Of a stretch of 9,523 nucleotides of DNA, positions 7,100 to 9,523 are shown one piece after another. Each line of letters opens with the position of its first letter. Within the stretch, counting starts at the first letter, position 1. The notes under the pieces were generated by a model, which ran no database searches, was not told the DNA's origin, and saw nothing but the letters and a program-made list of their open reading frames with translations. Source of the stretch: Bacteroidales bacterium (GTDB taxonomy: Bacteria; Bacteroidota; Bacteroidia; Bacteroidales; JAADJA01); assembly GCA_029934735.1 (NCBI GenBank), contig JAOZLR010000075.1, forward strand, positions 1 to 9,523. The letters run 5' to 3'. The translations under genes and the position numbers were made by a program.

Positions 7100-7104
7100 T
7101 AAAT

Positions 7105-8682
7105 ATGACAGAATTATTATCGATAAAAGAAGCAAGTAAATGGGCTAGTGAGCATTTGAAAAAAAATGTTACTACTTCAAATATCTCATATCTAATTCAA
7201 TATGGAAAAATAAAAAAATATGGAAATAATGGAACAACTGCTGTAAACAAATATGATTTAATTATTTACTATAAAAGTTATAACGGACAAAGAGAAACAA
7301 ATTGGAGAGAAAAACTCGGTGATGATTTAAATTGGGCTTTATCATTTGATAATTTAAAAGAAAAAGATACTACAAAACATATTCATAGATTACATCCATA
7401 TAAGGGGAAATTCATTCCACAACTTGTTGAATACTTTCTTGATAGTCATACTGATAATTTTAAAAAAGAAGTATATTTTAAAAAAGGTGATATAATTTTA
7501 GACCCTTTTTCTGGAAGTGGAACAACAATGGTTCAAGCTAATGAGTTGGGAATGCACGCAATCGGAATAGATATTTCAGCATTTAATTCTTTAATTGCAA
7601 ATGTAAAAGTTGGAAAAGTAGATTTTCAAGATTTAAACAATGAATTAAAACGGATAACAACTGCTTTAAAAGAATTTATTTCTCAACATAAAAATGCACA
7701 ATTTGAAAATGAATTATTAGAAGAATTAAATATTTTCAACAAGAAATATTTCCCATCACCAGAATTTAAAATTAAAGTTCGTAATAAAGAGATAATAGAA
7801 AAAAAATATACTCCGATAAAAGAGAAAGAGTTTTTGAAAATTTTTGAAAATCTTAGGGATAAATATGATTTAAAATTGCAGGGAAAAAAATCAAATAATT
7901 TTCTTGAAAAATGGTATCTCGAACCTGTTAAAAATGAAATAGATTTTACATTTGAACAACTGAAAGAAATTAAAAACTCAACAACTAAAAAAATTATCAC
8001 AATAATTTTAAGTAGAACAATTCGGTCTTGCCGGGCAACAACCCACGCAGATTTGGCGACACTTAAAGAGCCTATTACAACAACTTATTATTGTGGAAAA
8101 CACGGAAAAATTTGTAAACCTTTGTTTTCAATATTTTCTTGGTGGGTGCGATATAGTAAAGATACTGTTAAAAGATTACAAGAATTTGAAAGGTTAAGGA
8201 CAAATACATATCAAATATGCTTACAAGGTGATGCCAGAAATATTGATATTTATTCAGCACTTGAAAATAAAAATCTTGAATTTGCAAAATTGGTTAAAAA
8301 ACAAAAGATAAAAGGAATATTTTCAAGTCCGCCTTATGTAGGCTTAATAGATTATCACGAACAACACGCTTATGCTTACGATTTATTTGGTTTTAAACGA
8401 AATGATGAATTGGAAATAGGACCACTTTATAAAGGACAAGGGCGAGAAGCAAGAAATTCATACATTGATGGTATTATAAAAGTATTAAACAACTCAAAGC
8501 AATACTTACAAGATGATTATGATATTTTTCTTGTAGCAAATGACAAATACAATATGTATCCTACTATTGCAGAAAAATCCGGAATGAAAATCGTCAATCA
8601 ATATAAACGCCCTGTTTTAAACAGAACAGAAAAAAACAAATCGGCTTATGCTGAAATAATATTTCATTTAAAGGGGAAATAA
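7105..8682 (+). CDS. Type II DNA methyltransferase (SPPY type, probably N4-cytosine) with N-terminal helix-turn-helix
   Basis: The modification half of a restriction-modification pair: it would transfer a methyl group from S-adenosylmethionine to the sequence cut by the next gene's product. The 525-residue protein begins with an excisionase/MerR-like helix-turn-helix (about 4-57, LSIKEASKWAS ... SNISYLIQYGKIKKYG). Methyltransferase motifs follow: HPYKGKF (97-103, motif X area), DPFSGSGTT (133-141, motif I, cofactor loop), GIDISAF (154-160, motif II), LQGDAR (373-378, motif III) and SSPPY (407-411, catalytic motif IV). SPPY is typical of N4-cytosine enzymes. Roughly 200 residues separate motifs II and III, probably the target-recognition region. 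ATG 7105 is preferred over the in-frame TTG at 7072 because of the ribosome binding site and promoter position. Its TAA overlaps the endonuclease ATG by one base. The DNA is A-rich compared with pta, suggesting acquisition. Confidence 0.9.
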   Translation: MTELLSIKEASKWASEHLKKNVTTSNISYLIQYGKIKKYGNNGTTAVNKYDLIIYYKSYNGQRETNWREKLGDDLNWALSFDNLKEKDTTKHIHRLHPYKGKFIPQLVEYFLDSHTDNFKKEVYFKKGDIILDPFSGSGTTMVQANELGMHAIGIDISAFNSLIANVKVGKVDFQDLNNELKRITTALKEFISQHKNAQFENELLEELNIFNKKYFPSPEFKIKVRNKEIIEKKYTPIKEKEFLKIFENLRDKYDLKLQGKKSNNFLEKWYLEPVKNEIDFTFEQLKEIKNSTTKKIITIILSRTIRSCRATTHADLATLKEPITTTYYCGKHGKICKPLFSIFSWWVRYSKDTVKRLQEFERLRTNTYQICLQGDARNIDIYSALENKNLEFAKLVKKQKIKGIFSSPPYVGLIDYHEQHAYAYDLFGFKRNDELEIGPLYKGQGREARNSYIDGIIKVLNNSKQYLQDDYDIFLVANDKYNMYPTIAEKSGMKIVNQYKRPVLNRTEKNKSAYAEIIFHLKGK

Positions 8683-9464
8683 TGGCACTATCAAAACAAC
8701 AAATACAGTCAGTAGAAGATACTATCAAAAATAGTTTAAGAAATAGATTTAAGACTTATAATCCAGAGCCGGCTGTAATGCCATTTCATACAAGACTTTT
8801 GGGGAAAGATAGACTTGCTCTTTATTCTTTTATTCACTCTCTAAATACAAATTTTGGTACTACAATTTTCGAACCGGTTGCTGTTTCTTTGGCTTCAAGC
8901 AGGTTTAAAGTTGCCAAGCTTCAAATGAAATCGGGAACACAAATTAGTGAACAAGCTCAATATGAAATCCAAAAAATGATGGACGAATTAACTGCTGCGA
9001 ATAAAAAACCGGACAAACAAAAAGAGATAGAAATAATACGTAAAGTATGCCAAAAAGGGGAAATGCGAACAGTTAAACCGACAAGAGTTGATGTTTATCT
9101 TGAAAGTAACGATGGTGAGATATATTTATTTGATATTAAAACAGCAAAGCCAAACAAAGGTGGATTTAAAGAATTTAAACGAACTCTTTTAGAATGGGTA
9201 GCAACTGTTTTATCAGAAAATCCAAATGCGAAAATAAATACATTAATTGCTATACCTTATAATCCGTATGAACCGAAACCATACAGTAGATGGACAATGG
9301 CGGGTATGCTTGATTTGGAGCACGAATTAAAAGTAGCCGAAGAATTTTGGGATTTTCTTGGAGGTAAAGGAGCATATGATGATTTACTTGGTTGTTTTGA
9401 AAGAGTGGGAATTGAATTGAGACAAGAAATTGATGATTATTTTAAAAGATTTGACAAGGATTAA
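8682..9464 (+). CDS. TdeIII-family type II restriction endonuclease
   Basis: The nuclease half of the pair, 260 residues. Conserved N-terminal text (MPFHTRLLGKDRLALYSF, 33-50; NTNFGTTIFEPVA, 55-67) and the core match my memory of the TdeIII/MjaII family. Characterised members of that family recognise GGNCC; the specificity of this one is not shown. A PD-(D/E)xK nuclease core is visible: D137 in RVDVYL, then D151-I-K153 in LFDIKT at the end of the next strand, followed by FKRTLLEW (165-172) on the neighbouring helix. The start ATG shares its A with the last base of the methyltransferase TAA (TAATG), and AAGGGGAA lies just upstream. Translation is therefore probably coupled, so methylase is made before nuclease. 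Length and catalytic residues look intact. Only nine bases separate its stop codon from a group II intron end on the other strand. Confidence 0.87.
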   Translation: MALSKQQIQSVEDTIKNSLRNRFKTYNPEPAVMPFHTRLLGKDRLALYSFIHSLNTNFGTTIFEPVAVSLASSRFKVAKLQMKSGTQISEQAQYEIQKMMDELTAANKKPDKQKEIEIIRKVCQKGEMRTVKPTRVDVYLESNDGEIYLFDIKTAKPNKGGFKEFKRTLLEWVATVLSENPNAKINTLIAIPYNPYEPKPYSRWTMAGMLDLEHELKVAEEFWDFLGGKGAYDDLLGCFERVGIELRQEIDDYFKRFDKD

Positions 9465-9468
9465 CTTT

Positions 9469-9473
9469 GCCTA
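9469..9473 (+). other. GCCTA: candidate half of an attC inverse core split by the intron
   Basis: GCCTA lies five bases after the endonuclease stop codon and abuts the intron's 3' end. If the sequence beyond the intron's 5' end resumes with AC, the empty site is GCCTAAC, which fits the attC inverse core RYYYAAC. A cassette gene ending immediately before attC is the normal arrangement. The other half lies outside the window, so this is a prediction. Confidence 0.35.
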
Positions 9474-9523
9474 ATCGAGTAGGCGGCTGACGGTCATTTG
9501 ACCGTCAGTGCACCTCTCACACC
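9474..9523 (-). mobile_element. 3' end of a group II intron (domain VI and edge of domain V), truncated by the window
   Basis: Read on the minus strand, the 50 bases give: GGTGT (end of domain V and joiner), GAGAGG, TGCA, CTGACGGTCA-AA-TGACCGTCAG, CCG, CCT-A-CTC, GAT. GAGAGG pairs with CCT/CTC, leaving one unpaired A (opposite base T9480). It is exactly seven bases from the 3' end, where a group II branch point sits. The apical stem is ten perfect pairs, and the terminus is AT, fitting the AY rule. GGTGTGAGAGG followed by CCTACTCGAT is a pattern I recall from the 3' ends of bacterial group II introns whose reverse-transcriptase gene lies just upstream. The intron body and its reverse transcriptase would lie beyond 9523. 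The first exon base on the minus strand is at 9473. Confidence 0.75.

Noticed and set aside
7072..7104. In-frame TTG start adding 11 residues (MYFCCSNRRIN) to the methyltransferase
   Set aside because: It has no ribosome binding site, it overlaps the predicted -7 promoter element, and the added residues are not typical of the family. ATG 7105 has AGAAGGA at the right distance.
6641..7104. A controller (C) protein gene or Vsr gene for the restriction-modification system
   Set aside because: Neither strand has an ORF of the required 70 or more codons with a helix-turn-helix or nuclease motif in this interval.
9487..9508. Perfect 10-bp hairpin after the endonuclease, read as a rho-independent terminator
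   Set aside because: No T-run follows it on the + strand, and on the minus strand it fits as the apical stem of a group II domain VI with a bulged A and a paired base. It may still slow transcription.
1..9523. CRISPR arrays, tRNA and rRNA genes
   Set aside because: No regularly spaced identical repeats and no cloverleaf or rRNA-like conserved sequence were seen on either strand.

Overview
The window looks like chromosomal DNA from a Bacteroidota species, probably a free-living Bacteroidales/Marinilabiliales-type organism. The grounds are a large secreted protein with a type IX secretion (Por) C-terminal sorting domain, a long three-domain phosphate acetyltransferase, candidate promoters of the Bacteroidota form TAnnTTTG, and core genes without Shine-Dalgarno sequences. 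No 16S rRNA or tRNA gene is present to refine this.

Layout: (1) bases 1-69 are the last codons of a + strand gene, possibly LolA-like. (2) 70-394 is intergenic and holds two related short hairpins that look like a dispersed Bacteroidota repeat. (3) 395-2497 (-) is pta, convergent with gene 1 and without an adjacent ackA. (4) 2498-2758 is a divergent promoter region. (5) 2759-6361 (+) is a 1200-residue secreted beta-propeller/PKD protein with a T9SS signal. (6) 6358-6584 is a 227-bp MITE-like element with 18-bp perfect terminal inverted repeats. It sits exactly on the stop codon of gene 5 and separates it from its probable terminator at 6611-6640. (7) 6641-7104 is AT-rich non-coding DNA with a 21-bp perfect palindrome and short direct repeats. 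(8) 7105-9464 (+) is a two-gene type II restriction-modification operon: an SPPY-type DNA methyltransferase with an N-terminal helix-turn-helix, then a TdeIII-family endonuclease, overlapping by one base. (9) 9474-9523 (-) is the 3' end of a group II intron: a domain VI hairpin with the bulged branch-point A seven bases from the splice site. The window ends inside this intron.

The most interesting reading is that the restriction-modification operon is a mobile gene cassette. On the left it is preceded by GTTAGGC, which fits the integron attC core consensus GTTRRRY. On the right, five bases after the endonuclease stop codon, GCCTA abuts the intron end, as expected for a GCCTAAC inverse core (RYYYAAC) split by a group IIC-attC intron. 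The intron lies antisense to the cassette genes, as is known for that intron class. Only half of the right-hand site lies inside the window, so this remains a hypothesis that the neighbouring sequence would settle.

The pta and T9SS genes are ordinary host genes: acetate/acetyl-phosphate metabolism and a cell-surface or secreted protein. The operon is visibly more A-rich, uses Shine-Dalgarno-like sites and is flanked by mobile DNA, all of which suggests it is an acquired defence island.
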